From Pseudomonadota bacterium (lineage in GTDB: Bacteria > Bdellovibrionota_B > Oligoflexia > Silvanigrellales > Silvanigrellaceae), in NCBI GenBank assembly GCA_009926615.1, contig RFOM01000017.1:1-59129 (forward strand): 59,129 bases of DNA, in the 5' to 3' direction. The position numbers and the translations under genes are program-made. Shown here one piece after another: positions 1 to 8,805 of this stretch (its first letter is position 1; each line of letters opens with the position of its first letter). A model generated the notes under the pieces. That model worked only from the letters and a program-made list of their open reading frames with translations. It was not told the DNA's origin and searched no databases.

Positions 1-1
1 A

Positions 2-277
2 GGGACACGTTCGAAAGACGGCCGGCTGCAGGTTTTTAAGGGCGGTGCATTCAAACTTGCAAAGGAAACAAATGTTGCAGTTGTCCCGATCACCATTCAG
101 GGAGCAACACAGCTTTTGCCTAAAGGATCATTTGTCCCTTCGGCAGCCCGCGTCGTAATTACCGTCCATCCCAAAATCAATTCCGGATCTTTGACTGAAG
201 AAGAAATAATGCAAACCTCACGCGAATTCATCCGGACAAAACTGGAATCGGCTCTATCATCAGGAACAATCGACTGA
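2..277 (+). CDS. plsC: 1-acyl-sn-glycerol-3-phosphate acyltransferase, C-terminal part (partial)
   Basis: The window opens inside this gene. The frame from base 2 begins with GTRSKDGRLQVFKGGAFKLA, matching block III (FPEGTRS) of PlsC acyltransferases. It continues through VVPITIQG, which corresponds to block IV near the acyl-CoA site, and ends at TGA. By family knowledge the enzyme acylates lysophosphatidic acid to phosphatidic acid at the inner membrane. The N-terminal HX4D catalytic block lies outside the window. Identification as an AGPAT-type acyltransferase is firm; the exact substrate is inferred. The next gene starts 14 bases downstream on the same strand. Confidence 0.85.
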   Translation, partial: GTRSKDGRLQVFKGGAFKLAKETNVAVVPITIQGATQLLPKGSFVPSAARVVITVHPKINSGSLTEEEIMQTSREFIRTKLESALSSGTID

Positions 278-291
278 CAGGACACCTTGCC

Positions 292-2112
292 ATGGCAGCG
301 TTCAAAGCATTAGCGGACATCAGTTTTAAAAGCAGGCCGGCAAGGCGATTTTATACACGGCCGGCAGGAGCATTGAGTCAAATTTCTCTGCTGACTTTTG
401 CGGCTTCATATTTGCATGTCTCGTGTGTCAGCAGTCCCGCAAAAGACGTGATGCAAAGATCCGAAACCACCGCATGTCCGCTCGGCGGCAAGTTACCGGA
501 GTGGAGCAAAAGAAAACCGCCGAAGCTTGTTTTCATGAGCCTTGACGGACTGAATCAGGATTTTCTTTCCGAATATGTTCCGATGCTCGAATCGCCCCAT
601 CCCTTCGGCCTGAAACGAATATTGTCAAATCAAAATTCGAACAGAGCGCTTGTCGTGCAGGAACCGACAATTACCTCTTCATCCCATACGTCTACGATCA
701 CTTGCTCAAAACCTGAACGACACGGAATTTTTGCCAATACCCAATGGAACGGATTGAAAACGGTCAGCGGATTTGCTCAGCCGACAGGAACGGAGACATT
801 TGCATCATCTCTCGCTTCCGCGGGCTATAAAGTTGTGACGGCCGGTTACCCGACCCTCGACAACACGGAAACCGGCAGAAAGGTTTCGGAAGGATTCGCC
901 TACGGCAATAATGCGGGTAAAGCAGCAATTCACGATTTGTCAAAAAATTCCGAAGTCGTTCACGAATGGAAAAACAAAAACAATGAAACGATTGCTAAAA
1001 TCAAACTCAATGCCGACGCTTCGGGAGGACTCAGCGTCAGCTGTCCCGAATCTGCCTGCAGCGCTTTGCCGCGGCGCACTGGAAATTCCTTTGACTTAAG
1101 GATTGAAACCAAGAACGGTGCAAGCGCAGGATACGTGATTCCTGTCGGTGCAAAGGGAACAGAGTTCTACGTCTCATCTCTTGGCTCAAACAACGCCTTT
1201 CCGGCAGCGACGGAGAAAATTCTTGATGCCTGCGGCATAGTCTTTTCTCCCGGAAAGGATACAGGCCTTGAAAAATACGGAGCACAGCCCGTCATTGCGG
1301 GACTGGAACACAGACTGGATTTCTTCAATGCTGCATGGACGAAATATTTACCGGATACTGAAGCCGACATTTTATTCCTCTATCTTGAAGATATAGACTC
1401 ATTGCGGCATCAATTTTCAGGCGACGAAACTGCAAAACTTTCGATGCTCAGGCACATTGAAAAAGTCGACGGGATTCTCGGCCGGTTTATTCAGTCATTG
1501 CCGGCCGAAACTCATGTGGTCATCATGGGTGATCACGGAATGTCGACCGTCAAATACGAAATTAATATCCGGAAAGTAATTCCCGCATGGATTTTGGAGA
1601 ACAGACAAATTTTCACTTCCGGCGGCTCACTCTTCATTTACGACAATAAGACCGCGTCTGCGGCATTGCAGAAAAACACTCCCCGGTCGGACTGGATGAG
1701 CGAACTTGAGAAAATTCTTGCCGGCTTTCGCATTGGTAATACGAGCAAGCCCGTATTTGAAAAAATTTACTCCGAGAGTAACGGAGAACTGCGGAAGGCC
1801 GGACTTATGCATCCGGAAGGACCGAAATTTGCGGCATTTGCCAATGAGGATTTTGCTCTTCAGGATTCACTCGGCGGAGAGCTGCTGCTTGCAGACACAA
1901 CGTCACCCGGCGGTAAGCTGCCAAGGCCCCGCGGCCAGCACGGGCACAACAACCTCAACGGAAAAATGAGGACTGTCGTCAGCTTTTGGGGGCCGCAATT
2001 TCAATCACTGAGAGCTTCGGATATCAAATCAAATACGGATGTGGTTCCGGCAATAGCCCGCGCCCTGAATCTTCCTGTTCCGGTTCAATGCCGAGACCGG
2101 ACTCACCGATGA
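292..2112 (+). CDS. Exported alkaline-phosphatase-superfamily protein (type I phosphodiesterase/nucleotide pyrophosphatase-like)
   Basis: This 606-residue protein has the metal-ligand pattern of the phosphodiesterase/nucleotide pyrophosphatase branch. It has FMSLDGLNQD near residue 85, the nucleophile region PTITSSSHTS near 125-134 (the usual catalytic Thr), EDIDSLRH near 367, MGDHGMS near 413 and RGQHGHNN near 548. Such enzymes hydrolyse phosphodiester or phosphomonoester bonds with two zinc ions. The N-terminus is basic, then hydrophobic (about residues 28-45), ending in HVSC; this is an imperfect lipobox, so export is likely and lipidation uncertain. A TTG at 373 behind AGGAG is an alternative start, but too close to the Shine-Dalgarno. 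The stop overlaps the next start as ATGA. The substrate cannot be told. Confidence 0.75.
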   Translation: MAAFKALADISFKSRPARRFYTRPAGALSQISLLTFAASYLHVSCVSSPAKDVMQRSETTACPLGGKLPEWSKRKPPKLVFMSLDGLNQDFLSEYVPMLESPHPFGLKRILSNQNSNRALVVQEPTITSSSHTSTITCSKPERHGIFANTQWNGLKTVSGFAQPTGTETFASSLASAGYKVVTAGYPTLDNTETGRKVSEGFAYGNNAGKAAIHDLSKNSEVVHEWKNKNNETIAKIKLNADASGGLSVSCPESACSALPRRTGNSFDLRIETKNGASAGYVIPVGAKGTEFYVSSLGSNNAFPAATEKILDACGIVFSPGKDTGLEKYGAQPVIAGLEHRLDFFNAAWTKYLPDTEADILFLYLEDIDSLRHQFSGDETAKLSMLRHIEKVDGILGRFIQSLPAETHVVIMGDHGMSTVKYEINIRKVIPAWILENRQIFTSGGSLFIYDNKTASAALQKNTPRSDWMSELEKILAGFRIGNTSKPVFEKIYSESNGELRKAGLMHPEGPKFAAFANEDFALQDSLGGELLLADTTSPGGKLPRPRGQHGHNNLNGKMRTVVSFWGPQFQSLRASDIKSNTDVVPAIARALNLPVPVQCRDRTHR

Positions 2113-3374
2113 ATGCCAAGCTCATCGCTTTGCTGCTGACGGCAGGTTGCGCAACATACTCCGACCAGTCGTTACGGATGAGAAATCTTGTTTCGAACGG
2201 CAATCCGCAGGAAGCTCTTGGAATTCTCGACGACAGTCAGGTCGCACACAGCAAATCCGATGAAGTTCTGTTCAGGATGGAGCGCGGAATGCTTCACTAC
2301 CTCAACGGAGACTATGAAAAAGCAGCAAAAGACTGGGAAAAATCATATTACCGTTCGGAGGAACTGTACACCGTAAGTTTGTCAAAAACTGCCGCTTCCG
2401 TGATTGTCTCCGAAAATATGACAGATTATGAAGGTGAAGATCACGAAAGAGTCATGGTGCCGGTTTTTTCTGCGCTGTCGTTTTTTTCGACCGGTCAATT
2501 GAATGCAGCGCTGGTTGAAATTCGCCGTGCATACAATCTCATTACCAAACTGAAGCTCGATTCTGATGCCGGCAGACCGCGTATTGACGGTTTTCCTTTT
2601 CTGATTTCAGGTCTCCTCTACGAAGCAGGCCGAAATTGGGATGCTGCAATTATCGAATACCGCAAAGCTTTGAAATTTTACCGCAAGGCAGAATGGAGCC
2701 GGAAGGACGGAATTTCCGGACTCACGGCTGATTCTCTTTGGAGAATTGCAGAATTCCGCAACCGCAAAGATGTGATTGAAGAACTCGCCGAGTATCAATT
2801 TTCGCGGCCAAATGATTCGCTGCAGACAAAACTTGAATCGGGTGAAGTCATTGTTCTCATTGAGAGCGGGCAGAGTCCTGTCAAGGTACCACGAGATTTT
2901 CCGGTTGATTTGGGTGACACGGTCGTCAACATCGCATTTCCGGAATATCAGGCGATCACAAATGCCGACTCGGAAACTGAAATACGGTGCAACAATGCAA
3001 AATGCTCTTCGACCTCCATGGCAACGGATGTGGGCGCTGTTGCCCGAAGGTCTTTGGAACACCGCCGCATCAAGGATTTTGCAAAAATGACCGCGAGGCT
3101 GATCATCAAGGAACAATCGCGAAGGGCCGCAAAGAAACATCTTGGAGAAATCGGCGGGCTTGCCGTGATGCTGGCAGGTCTCGCAACAGAAAGAGCAGAC
3201 ACACGAAGTTGGACTCTCCTGCCTGAAAACATTCAGATTGCAAGAATTTCCGTTCCTGCAAACAAACCTGTCAAAATTGAAGTCTCGTGTTCAAATCCGA
3301 TCGGACAGACCGCTTGGGAAGTTAAATTGCCGGCAGGAAAAAAGCAGCTGCTGCGCGTCAGAACCATGCATTAA
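2109..3374 (+). CDS. COG3014-type lipoprotein with TPR-like repeats
   Basis: The chosen start is the ATG at 2109, which overlaps the upstream stop (ATGA) and gives a short lipoprotein signal, MNAKLIALLLTAGCATY, with the acylated Cys at residue 14. The 421-residue product has TPR-like text (RMERGMLHYLNGDYEKAAKDW) and the stretch YEGEDHERVMVPVFSALSFF. I recognise both from the uncharacterised COG3014 lipoprotein family of Gram-negatives. The C-terminal part is beta-rich and ends in a polar tail. Family members are thought to be periplasmic or outer-membrane proteins with no settled function. Tight coupling to the upstream hydrolase suggests co-expression. An in-frame upstream ATG at 1986 would sit inside the previous gene and is rejected. 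Confidence 0.75.
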   Translation: MNAKLIALLLTAGCATYSDQSLRMRNLVSNGNPQEALGILDDSQVAHSKSDEVLFRMERGMLHYLNGDYEKAAKDWEKSYYRSEELYTVSLSKTAASVIVSENMTDYEGEDHERVMVPVFSALSFFSTGQLNAALVEIRRAYNLITKLKLDSDAGRPRIDGFPFLISGLLYEAGRNWDAAIIEYRKALKFYRKAEWSRKDGISGLTADSLWRIAEFRNRKDVIEELAEYQFSRPNDSLQTKLESGEVIVLIESGQSPVKVPRDFPVDLGDTVVNIAFPEYQAITNADSETEIRCNNAKCSSTSMATDVGAVARRSLEHRRIKDFAKMTARLIIKEQSRRAAKKHLGEIGGLAVMLAGLATERADTRSWTLLPENIQIARISVPANKPVKIEVSCSNPIGQTAWEVKLPAGKKQLLRVRTMH

Positions 3375-3391
3375 AAAAAGTATGCGGCTGA

Positions 3392-4774
3392 TTAATGCTT
3401 CGCAATCCAGCCGTACTCGGACATCAACCCCTGAACAAGCGCAGAAGCATCAAATGAGACAAGCCGGTCTGAGGATGCAGCTATCGGCGACGACGTCCGC
3501 AATAATGTTTGCACCTGTGTCTTCATTTCGACGTCAGGATATTGCTGGGAGGTAAATGCCAAAACCGCTGCCACTTGTGCCGCCGATGCAGAGGTTCCGG
3601 AAACATATCCGAAGTCTCTATTGGGAAAAGTTGAGTAAATTCTCTCGCCGGGGGCTGCAAGCACACTGCCGAATTCATTTTGTGCCAATGCGCTGAACCA
3701 TGCAGGCTTTGCGCAAAAATCAAGCGCCGAAACCGGCAGGAGGACACCCGTTGAATCTCTGAACCGTGTTGCCCAAGCCGAGGGATAAACCGCCATGCTG
3801 GTCTGTTTGTTCCCTTTCTCAAGATTGCCTGCAGGTACAACGAGAACAATGTCATGCTCGAGCAGACTTTTGATTTTCGTTTCAAGTTCGGCCAAAAACT
3901 GCTGACTGATGCCGTCACCTTCGAAAAACGACCAAGACAGAAGAATGACCCTGTTTTTTGATGAAGCTTCAGAATTCTGCGACACAAGCGCACCGAACAT
4001 TTCATCGAGCGCCCTGAGCACATCCTGCCCCCGAACCCGCGGTCCCTGTTTGGTCTGCAAAAGCTCCAGCGGGTGCAGAATAATCCGAAGGCCCGGAACT
4101 ACGCCTACCACTCCCTCACCGTTTCTCAATGCACTCATCAGTCCCGTCACGTGCGTTCCGTGCGCATCCGGCTTTGGAAGCGTGCGGTCGGACTTCACTG
4201 AAATTGATCCTGCCAAGTCAGGATGATTGAGGTCTGCCATTGAATCACTGACCCAAACTTGTCCGACGTGCTGGCCGGCATTGAGGATTGCCGAATCCCA
4301 AATTCGTGACGGGGCTGGAGTCAGCGGAGTTGCCTGAGGACAATTCTCCTCGGGTTCCTGAGTCCGGATCTGAGGTTTGGATCGTGTCGCCCAATAAGCA
4401 TGGTCCTCTGTCGGAAAGACTCTCGCAGTGCTCAGATTCTGGTCCAGCGATAAAGGAAACCGCTCAAACCAAGAGTTTGGCCACGGCATCAGATGCCACT
4501 GCAGAGCAAGTCCCGAATCGAGAACAGGGGATACATTCATAGCCTGAAGCCGAGCGGGGTTTTCAACCTCTTCTGCGCTTTCAGGAAACCGCAGAACCGG
4601 CGACGTTTCCTCTGAAAACGCCTTCAGTCTCAACTCGTCGGAAAAATTCAGGTCCGTCCGAAAGAGAACAGCAGCTGAAACCGCGAAAAATCCGACAGCA
4701 GCCGCGGCAGAGAACCAAGACTTACCCTCCCCTACTTTCCAGAACTTCAAAAATTTCCTAATAATGATGGACAC
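3392..4774 (-). CDS. Membrane-anchored subtilisin-like serine protease (S8 family)
   Basis: This 460-residue protein carries a full S8 triad in order: Asp in VWVSDSMADLNHPDL (about residue 178), His in DAHGTHVTG (about 208) and Ser in VSGTSASAAQ (about 395). The oxyanion Asn is in VPAGNLEK. A single N-terminal hydrophobic segment (about residues 20-40) follows a basic stretch, so the catalytic domain probably faces the periplasm with the N-terminus as anchor. The Asp motif reads D-S-M where most subtilases have D-[ST]-G. Residues 45-140 look like a pro-region or spacer with no motif. It is convergent with the lipoprotein and divergent from the ABC exporter, sharing a 100-bp intergenic region. 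Confidence 0.85.
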   Translation of the reverse strand: MSIIIRKFLKFWKVGEGKSWFSAAAAVGFFAVSAAVLFRTDLNFSDELRLKAFSEETSPVLRFPESAEEVENPARLQAMNVSPVLDSGLALQWHLMPWPNSWFERFPLSLDQNLSTARVFPTEDHAYWATRSKPQIRTQEPEENCPQATPLTPAPSRIWDSAILNAGQHVGQVWVSDSMADLNHPDLAGSISVKSDRTLPKPDAHGTHVTGLMSALRNGEGVVGVVPGLRIILHPLELLQTKQGPRVRGQDVLRALDEMFGALVSQNSEASSKNRVILLSWSFFEGDGISQQFLAELETKIKSLLEHDIVLVVPAGNLEKGNKQTSMAVYPSAWATRFRDSTGVLLPVSALDFCAKPAWFSALAQNEFGSVLAAPGERIYSTFPNRDFGYVSGTSASAAQVAAVLAFTSQQYPDVEMKTQVQTLLRTSSPIAASSDRLVSFDASALVQGLMSEYGWIAKH

Positions 4775-4804
4775 GCTTCAACTCCAATCCCGTTAAAGAT
4801 TGGA

Positions 4805-4821
4805 TCGGCAAAATTTGCCGA
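4805..4821. promoter_or_regulatory. Dyad-symmetric site between divergent genes, operator candidate
   Basis: TCGGCAAA and TTTGCCGA form eight-base arms around a single central A, midway between the divergent starts of the subtilase (4774) and the ABC exporter (4875). The arms are perfectly complementary. The one-base centre makes a DNA-binding palindrome more likely than an RNA hairpin, and no T-run follows. A regulator site controlling one or both genes is inference; no second copy was seen in this window. Confidence 0.4.
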
Positions 4822-4874
4822 ATCATGAGGATTTATTGCTTTCTTCGCGTATTTCCGTTCCCCGAGGGGCTTAA

Positions 4875-6677
4875 TTGAAACAATCTCGAACGGACGAAAA
4901 AAAATCTTCCGCCTTACCGAAGCAATCTGGCTTAAGTCAATGGTTTCGGATCGTTACTCCTCATTTTGGCGGGTATTTTGTCGCCATGGCTGCAGGTATC
5001 CTCTCCACTGCCGCGTCGACCGTGCTCCTTCTGCTGGTCACGTTCTCAATAACCATGCTTCAGGGGCCAATCAGGCCGGTCAGCTGGTCTGAACTGGTCG
5101 GCGAGCACGCAAGTCGCTGGATTAGCCCGATCGTACGGGCAACGGCATACGAAAACGGCCTGTCGGTTGACCTTCAAAAACTGCTCATTGTCCCTGCGCT
5201 TATCGCATTTGCCCTGCTCGGAAACGGTCTGAAAATGCTCCATGAATATAAAATCGAGAATCTGGGAGAAACCGTAAGCAGGGAATTGCGGCAAAAAATT
5301 TCGTACGCATTTTTGAATGGCGAGTACACGGAAAGTAAAAACGTATCCGCTGCGCTGCTGGGAAACTTCCTCGGAGAAGACTCGCGGGAAATACGACAAT
5401 GTTTTACGCGGCTGTGCGGAAGTATACCGATAGAGAGTTTCGCTGCGCTGGTGTACCTGAGTCTGCTGGTTTTTCTTGATACACAACTCTTCGTGTTGTT
5501 TTTTGCGATTTTTTTGCCCGCCGGAATCGTTATCAGGGGAACCGGCAAATATCTGCGCAGACTGGCCAAACAAGGGATTCACGTTCAGACTGAACTTACA
5601 CAGTCCTATCTTGAAAAGATCCGAGGGTGGCAAACCATTCAGTCGTTCGCGGCGCAGGAAACCGAATTATCCAGATTTGAGCAGAAAAACACGGATATCT
5701 TCAACATCTGGCGCCGCTCTGCGCGCGCAAAATCACTTTCTTCTCCGACCATCGAATGGCTCGGAATTACAGCCGGCGCATGCGTTTTGATTCTTGCTCT
5801 GCGGCGGGTCTCCGAAGGAGCACTCGCCGGCAGCATTCTGACTGCGTTCCTTATTACAGTCGCCCAGTTGTCCAATTCTTTTCAGACTGTCGTCAGTCAA
5901 CTGAACACAACAAAGCGCGGCAGTGCTGCCCTGAAAAGAATCAATGATTTTCTGCAACAACGACACGACGGGCAAACAGAATCTGCAGAAGAACCGGCAG
6001 CAGCGACAATTTCTGCGCCGGAATATGCGGAAGTCAGACATATTGAACTGACAACCGCATCACTGAAACTCATCAATCCTGTGAAGGACGATCAGATTTT
6101 TTTTGAAAACATCTCGATAGAACTTTCACACGGAGACACTCTTGCGATCACCGGTCCCTCCGGAGCCGGTAAATCGACGTTAATTGAGTGTCTCTCGGGA
6201 CTCAGAAAAACTGATTCCGGAGAAATTACATTAACGCTGAACAACGACAAAAAAATCACCTTTCCGCGTCTTGCGGAGCACTTGAGAGTGACTTTTCTCT
6301 CACAGGAACCCTTCATATTTGATTCATCAATACTGGAGAATATTCTTTATCCGATGAAGCAGGATTCTCCTTCGTCCGGACAAATGACACAGGCCCGCGA
6401 ATGTCTCAGACATGCATGTCTTGAGCACAAACTTTTCGACGAACAGGCCTTGTCACTTTCAGGCGGCGAGAAGCAAAGACTGGCATTTGCAAGGGGATTC
6501 ATGAACAATCCGCATATCTGGATTATCGACGAGGGAACCTCGGCACTTGACGTCGAAACCGAGGCAATACTCATGCGGAATTTGATGAACTTTTCGCCTG
6601 CTTCGGTGAAAATTTTCATTGCTCATAAAGCGTCACTTCTAAAATTTGCCAACAAAAGAATTTCACTTACCCGTTGA
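4875..6677 (+). CDS. ABC exporter, fused membrane and ATPase domains
   Basis: This 600-residue half-transporter has the usual exporter order. The membrane domain with about six hydrophobic segments spans roughly residues 30-330; the ATPase spans 390-600. Nucleotide motifs are complete: Walker A GPSGAGKST near 427, signature LSGGEKQR near 529, Walker B IWIIDEGTSALD near 549 and the H-loop IAHK near 582. It would work as a homodimer or with a partner half. The start is the TTG at 4875, preceded by GAGGGG at a normal distance; no ATG gives a full first helix. The substrate is unknown. It runs 12 bases upstream of the aldehyde dehydrogenase, probably one transcript. Confidence 0.88.
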   Translation: MKQSRTDEKKSSALPKQSGLSQWFRIVTPHFGGYFVAMAAGILSTAASTVLLLLVTFSITMLQGPIRPVSWSELVGEHASRWISPIVRATAYENGLSVDLQKLLIVPALIAFALLGNGLKMLHEYKIENLGETVSRELRQKISYAFLNGEYTESKNVSAALLGNFLGEDSREIRQCFTRLCGSIPIESFAALVYLSLLVFLDTQLFVLFFAIFLPAGIVIRGTGKYLRRLAKQGIHVQTELTQSYLEKIRGWQTIQSFAAQETELSRFEQKNTDIFNIWRRSARAKSLSSPTIEWLGITAGACVLILALRRVSEGALAGSILTAFLITVAQLSNSFQTVVSQLNTTKRGSAALKRINDFLQQRHDGQTESAEEPAAATISAPEYAEVRHIELTTASLKLINPVKDDQIFFENISIELSHGDTLAITGPSGAGKSTLIECLSGLRKTDSGEITLTLNNDKKITFPRLAEHLRVTFLSQEPFIFDSSILENILYPMKQDSPSSGQMTQARECLRHACLEHKLFDEQALSLSGGEKQRLAFARGFMNNPHIWIIDEGTSALDVETEAILMRNLMNFSPASVKIFIAHKASLLKFANKRISLTR

Positions 6678-6689
6678 GAGGACATCGAA

Positions 6690-8246
6690 ATGAGTCACTT
6701 GCAGGCAATTATCGGCAACCGTGAAATCTACTCAAAAGACGGGTTATTTGTATCCCTCAGCCCCTCAGATACGCGGGATGCGGTAAATACTTTTTCCAAC
6801 TCTACCAAAGACATTTGCCGTGAAGCATGCGAAAGCGCAAAAAAAGCTTTTCCGGCATGGGCAAAGACTCCTGCACCTGTGCGCGCATCAGTTATTCAAA
6901 ATTTTGCGGGCCTGATTGAACGAAATAAACTTGCACTCGCCCAGCTCGTGACCCGCGAAATGGGAAAGCCGATTCGGGAAGCACTTGGGGACGTGCAGGA
7001 AGCAATCGACACCTGTTATTTTTTCATCTCGGAGGGACGCAGGCTTTACGGACAAACCATTCCCAGCGAAATGCCTCAAAAGGAACTCTTTACATACCGG
7101 CGGCCGGCAGGAGTCTTTGCATGCATCACGGCGGGCAATTTTCCGGTTGCAGTGCCCTCGTGGTATTTTGTGCCGGCACTTCTGTGCGGAAACACGTGTG
7201 TCTGGAAGCCCTCCGAGGACACTCCCGAGACTTCATTTGCCTTTCAGCGGCTTCTGAAAGCTGCGGGAATACCGAGCGGCGTCTTTAATGTCGTTTTCGG
7301 AGAAGGACAAACGACGGGAGCCTCGCTTGTCGAACTGGTAGACGAAGGGCTGATCGACAAAGTCGGATTTACGGGAAGCACGGAAGTAGGACGACGGATC
7401 GGCGAGATTTGCGGCCGGAACCTGCAAACGCCTTGTCTGGAGCTGGGAGGAAAAAACCCGCTTGTGGTTGCCCCTGATGCCGATATTGACGCGGCAGTTC
7501 ACGGTGCACTCTGGGCTGCTTTCGGAACCGCCGGACAACGCTGCACGTCACTCGGGAATCTGATTATTCATGAATCAGTGAAAGAGACTTTCCTCTCGAA
7601 ATTCATGGCGGGACTTTCACAAATCAAAATCGGCGATCCGCGATCGGAAGATATCTTTTACGGGCCGATGATCAGCCGTAAGTTTCTCGATGCACATCTG
7701 TCCAACCTGACAAACCTCATCAAGCCTCATCACCGCCTTTTGACGACGCAAAACGGCCGCATCGTTCAAAACGATTCATGGGCAAATTTTTCCGGAGATT
7801 CTTCCAACGGTCTATACGCCTTTCCGACGGTGGCCGACAACGTTCAAAAGTCGGACGAAATATTCAGGACCGAGACTTTTGGGCCTCTCATAAACGTTCT
7901 CAGCTTCAATCATATTGATGATGCAATAGAACTTTCGAATGCAACCGGTTACGGGCTGAGTTCCTCCATCTATACAAAGAACATGAATTGGGCCTACCAG
8001 TTCAGAACCGAGATCAAGGCAGGTATGACCAGTATAAATAACAGCACCACAGGCGCTGAAGCTCATCTGCCGTTCGGCGGCAATGGAAAGAGCGGAAATG
8101 GCAGCCGTCAGTCCGGTATTTGGGTCTTGGACCAGTTTACGCGATGGCAGGCGGTCAATGTTGATTTGAGCGGCAAACTTCAGTTGGCGCAGATGGAAAC
8201 CGGTTACATTACCCCTTCCGAAACAATTTTGCCTAATCAGTTTTGA
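6690..8246 (+). CDS. NAD(P)+-dependent aldehyde dehydrogenase (ALDH7-like)
   Basis: This 518-residue aldehyde dehydrogenase has the cofactor-binding stretch ITAGNFPVAVPSWYF, the turn GFTGSTEVGRRI, the general-base Glu in LELGGKNPLVV and the catalytic Cys in GTAGQRCTS. The GTAGQRCTS form is typical of the ALDH7 (aminoadipate/alpha-keto semialdehyde) branch. The C-terminal ETFGPLINV, INNSTTGAEAHLPFGG and KSGNGSRQ segments are also normal. Predicted role: oxidation of an aldehyde to an acid in the cytosol. The exact substrate (succinylglutamate semialdehyde, ketoglutarate semialdehyde or another) cannot be read. The ATG start has GAGAGGA upstream. No pathway partner genes lie nearby. Confidence 0.85.
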   Translation: MSHLQAIIGNREIYSKDGLFVSLSPSDTRDAVNTFSNSTKDICREACESAKKAFPAWAKTPAPVRASVIQNFAGLIERNKLALAQLVTREMGKPIREALGDVQEAIDTCYFFISEGRRLYGQTIPSEMPQKELFTYRRPAGVFACITAGNFPVAVPSWYFVPALLCGNTCVWKPSEDTPETSFAFQRLLKAAGIPSGVFNVVFGEGQTTGASLVELVDEGLIDKVGFTGSTEVGRRIGEICGRNLQTPCLELGGKNPLVVAPDADIDAAVHGALWAAFGTAGQRCTSLGNLIIHESVKETFLSKFMAGLSQIKIGDPRSEDIFYGPMISRKFLDAHLSNLTNLIKPHHRLLTTQNGRIVQNDSWANFSGDSSNGLYAFPTVADNVQKSDEIFRTETFGPLINVLSFNHIDDAIELSNATGYGLSSSIYTKNMNWAYQFRTEIKAGMTSINNSTTGAEAHLPFGGNGKSGNGSRQSGIWVLDQFTRWQAVNVDLSGKLQLAQMETGYITPSETILPNQF

Positions 8247-8320
8247 CCGGTGAGCGGCATTTCCTAGTCAATTGCTTCCTAATCCCTCGGGTTATGCTCC
8301 ATACGGAGCGGGAGTAGGAT

Positions 8321-8692
8321 ATGCATCTGACAGCAAACTTTGAGAATTTTCTGAATGCGGAGCTCGAATCCGAAAGATGCAAAGCAATTGCACAATTTCA
8401 TGATTCGGGTCATGCGCAAACGGCAGCTGCGAACTACTGGAACCTGCTTGCGCTGCTTCCGTCCCGTCTTGAAAGGGTTCAGGCTGCAAGTTCTCTTATT
8501 CTGGGCTCCAATCCCGACGGCAATTGGACGATATGCACTTATCTTCTCAAGGACCCCGAACAGGATGTCGTTGGAAACGCAATTAATTCAATGACCCGCT
8601 CAAAGGTCAGAAGCTTTGCGCACAGGGCATTTCATTATTTCAAAAGTCCGGCCTTGCGCGATATTGTGAAGAGGCAAATGACAGACGAATAG
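8321..8692 (+). CDS. N-terminal fragment of a HEAT-like helical-repeat protein (apparently frameshifted)
   Basis: This 123-residue frame starts at an ATG with GGAGTAGGAT upstream. It encodes helix pairs such as LPSRLERVQAASSLILGSN and DPEQDVVGNAINSMTRSK, resembling HEAT/armadillo repeats. It stops at a TAG at 8690-8692. The -1 frame, open from 8587, continues with plausible helical coding (AEQLAPTLASDLSDAYLARS) into the large downstream frame without any start codon before 8806. The simplest reading is one gene of about 990 residues interrupted by a single-base deletion, or a sequencing error, near 8670-8692. A separate small gene is possible but less likely. Confidence 0.55.
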   Translation: MHLTANFENFLNAELESERCKAIAQFHDSGHAQTAAANYWNLLALLPSRLERVQAASSLILGSNPDGNWTICTYLLKDPEQDVVGNAINSMTRSKVRSFAHRAFHYFKSPALRDIVKRQMTDE

Positions 8693-8805
8693 CAGAACAA
8701 CTTGCACCCACTCTCGCATCGGATCTTTCGGATGCCTACCTTGCCCGATCATTCAACGCACTTTACCGGCACGGAATTAAAAGTGAAGCTGCCCTCAGAG
8801 TCGCC

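Noticed and set aside
8670..8692. Programmed -1 frameshift signal in the helical-repeat gene
   Set aside because: No X-XXY-YYZ heptamer in the correct phase and no obvious downstream stem; a mutation or sequence error is simpler.
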